Below are positions 62,340 through 64,000 of a stretch of DNA of 64,000 bases, piece by piece. The translations under genes were made by a program, and so were the position numbers. The notes beneath the pieces are model-generated. The model did not search any database. It worked only from the letters and a program-made list of their open reading frames with translations, and was not told the origin of the DNA. The DNA is taken from positions 72,106,001 through 72,170,000 of the forward strand of contig OZ231126.1 of the NCBI GenBank assembly GCA_965153355.1. Reading direction: 5' to 3'. This stretch comes from Flaccisagitta enflata. Its lineage: Eukaryota > Chaetognatha > Sagittoidea > Aphragmophora. Each line of letters begins with the position of its first letter. Position 1 is the first letter of the stretch.

Positions 62340-62475
62340 AGAAAAGGGCAAAAAATAACAAAAATGACAAAAATAAAAAAAATTAAAAAAATGGCAAAAA
62401 ATGACAAAAAATGACAAAAAATGACAAGAAATGACAAGAAATGACAAGAAATGACAAAAAATGAAAAAAAATGAT
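62340..62475. repeat. Tandem ATGACAAAAA / ATGACAAGAA repeat
   Basis: About ten 10-bp units. Confidence 0.85.
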
Positions 62476-62723
62476 ATTCTTTATATTTATTATGTGATTT
62501 TACAATATTACAAAAATGATAAATCCTTCAGGTGATTTTTGTCCAATTTTGAGTCGCTCTCAGAACATAGTGCAGGGGCCATATTGGAGGTCATCAGACC
62601 ATTTGGGCAGGAGCAGTGAGGTCAAAGTAATAAGATCATAAAAAAAAGTAAAGTGTGACGGACCAACTGACCGACCGACGGACAAAGCAGGTTGTAGAGT
62701 CGCGTGCACACGACTAAAAACTG

Positions 62724-63627
62724 AATTGAATTATAGACCACTTAAAGAATTTTGCTTAAATATGATTAAAAATCAATTGTCTACTACTGAATGAAGATAG
62801 TTGAATAAAAGTAGGTCGTAGGAAACTACAAACACCAAGACTTTATAAATAAAAAAACAAATACACATCCAAAACACTAATTATTAATAATAATCATTTT
62901 AGTAATAAACAGGCAATAATGCTCAGAAAAAAAATTTTTGGTTTATCATATATAATTTGAATTTGTATATCCTAATCATATATACAAATTCAGAGATTCA
63001 TAATTTCATATATTCACATTATAAGCAGTTAAAGACAGTTTTTCTTTTATTCAGATACAGAGCTACCTTTTTTATGTCCACCCGGTAAAAAGTTGAAGTC
63101 CGCTGCGAGTTTAAAAAGAGATGCAAAGAAGGCTGACTTTTTTTAAAGAGCACCTTTCTCATGAGAAAACCGCCTTTTCACGGATTATTTCAAAGCGAAG
63201 GGATAATTTGCATTGACCAAAATACCCGAAGTTGATTAAGGGGCCCAATAAAAAAAAGTTACAGTGATACCCCGCTGTTACGGACCCAAGAGTGACGGGT
63301 AGATATGAAATGTCTTTCATTTTCATGTTGTTGCTTTTTTGCGTTTAACGTTAGAAGAACACCACAGATTTTAATTCTTTTGTCTCCTTGAGAAAAAAAA
63401 GAAACAACATGGATATAAAACATTTCAGTGAGGAAGGTAAACACTAGGATTAGAAATTGATAGAAGGGCCAAACGCAGACGGTAATGTACAGAAAAAGAT
63501 AGACAAAAAGCAATCTTCTCACACATTTTTTTGGGGTCTTTTTGTTCTCTTTTCTGTGGCGGTAATTGTCCGGGAAATTGCATCAAGCTTGGAATTCGGT
63601 CGAATTTCAAACAAAAGTGTTTTTGCC
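62724..63627. other. No gene seen
   Basis: AT-rich; small ORFs without features. A short inverted TATATAATTTGAATTTGTAT / ATATACAAATTCA occurs near 62950-62993. Confidence 0.45.
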
Positions 63628-63672
63628 CTCCTCCTCCTCCTCCTCCTCCTCCTCCTCCTCCTCCTCCTACTC
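63628..63672. repeat. (CTC)n microsatellite
   Basis: About 40 bp of CTC. Confidence 0.95.
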
Positions 63673-63745
63673 CTTTCTCGCCATCTCTCGCCCTCACCCT
63701 CGGCAGAACCAAAAAAACGCACTTGTCACCCTACAGATTGAGGCG

Positions 63746-63751
<6 letters not shown>

Positions 63752-63831
<80 letters not shown>
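63752..63831. repeat. (GA)n microsatellite
   Basis: About 80 bp of AG. Confidence 0.97.
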
Positions 63832-63835
<4 letters not shown>

Positions 63836-64000
63836 AAGCGCCTGTCCTCGAAAATTTTCCTGTGGCTTAATTTCGAAAATCAATTTTAGCCTGATGGTGA
63901 AAAAAATATTTTCTCTCTCAGGCCAATTTTAAGATAAAAGTTATGACTTGGATTCAAAAAATTTATGCGCTTAACTTAGAAAAAAATAGGGAGGAAAGCA

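Larger units (their letters stand above)
59424..62573. mobile_element. Unclassified 3150-bp insertion with CAGGG duplication
   Basis: Its borders are set by the split A element and the duplicated CAGGG (59419-59423, 62574-62578). Ends are CACTGACTTCCC and ...AGAACATAGTG; only CACT/AGTG is inverted. It has no ORF of transposase or polymerase. It contains further repeats: A-like fragment, GAA array, FB half, A' piece, minus-strand A element, and ATGACAAGAAATGACA tandem. It may be a non-autonomous DNA element that has itself been colonised. Confidence 0.75.
59380..62723 (+). mobile_element. Short element family A split by a 3.15-kb insertion
   Basis: Left 42 bases (to GGTGGGCAGGG at 59423) and right 150 bases (from CAGGGGCCATATTGGAGG at 62574) make one complete A element ending TAAAAA at about 62722. 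CAGGG is present at both junctions. Confidence 0.9.

Overview
This is eukaryotic, almost certainly metazoan, nuclear DNA. It has no bacterial-style operons. It is saturated with dinucleotide and tetranucleotide arrays and carries animal-type retroelements: a BEL/Pao LTR element, an APE-type LINE and a Penelope-like GIY-YIG fragment. The mix resembles repeat-rich invertebrate genomes, but nothing here fixes the phylum. I found no convincing host gene. Essentially all of the 64 kb is transposons, their nested insertions and simple-sequence arrays.

Layout. 1-10776: a very young LTR retrotransposon whose 5' LTR runs off the left edge. Its internal region of about 9.9 kb is A-rich and has one substantial ORF (4873-6408, unrecognised, coiled-coil) and no pol. 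10777-14106: a dispersed repeat (family F), a short element (family A), and three tandem copies of a ~425 bp unit. 14112-22191: a complete BEL/Pao element with a 5 bp target duplication, near-identical LTRs, a candidate primer site and an open 1860-residue Gag-Pol frame. Its leader carries five copies of a small inverted repeat. 22192-25480: microsatellites and a foldback element. 25490-29160: a minisatellite split by a 5'-truncated LINE with a 7 bp target duplication and two in-frame TGA codons. 29344-36650: MITEs (family H), family B elements, a 745 bp CT/GT/TA array and GGAAGC-type satellite. 37007-42066: a 1.1 kb palindrome-bearing relative of family A, foldback elements and GA arrays. 43043-44095: a Penelope-like endonuclease fragment split by two family A elements. 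44100-58800: large palindromic MITEs, pogo/Tigger-like MITEs, GAAT and CT/CA arrays. 59380-62723: a family A element split by a 3.15 kb insertion. 62724-64000: AT-rich sequence ending in CTC and GA arrays.

The most distinctive content is two sets of short non-autonomous elements. The first (A, A', B, C, and D from its 3' end) starts, where a start is visible, with ACAAGG or AACAAGTG. It contains a GACC/GACG tetranucleotide array and ends in a small hairpin followed by CTAAAAA. The second (FB) is a foldback family whose arms of about 60 bp flank a variable minisatellite. Nested insertions give near-exact boundaries for both. Several MITEs in this window are long near-palindromes.

How the parts could work together: BEL/Pao is the only element with an intact full coding frame, so it could be autonomous. 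The pol-less LTR element, the MITEs and the A/FB families must rely on enzymes encoded elsewhere. The LINE and the Penelope-like fragment are defective.
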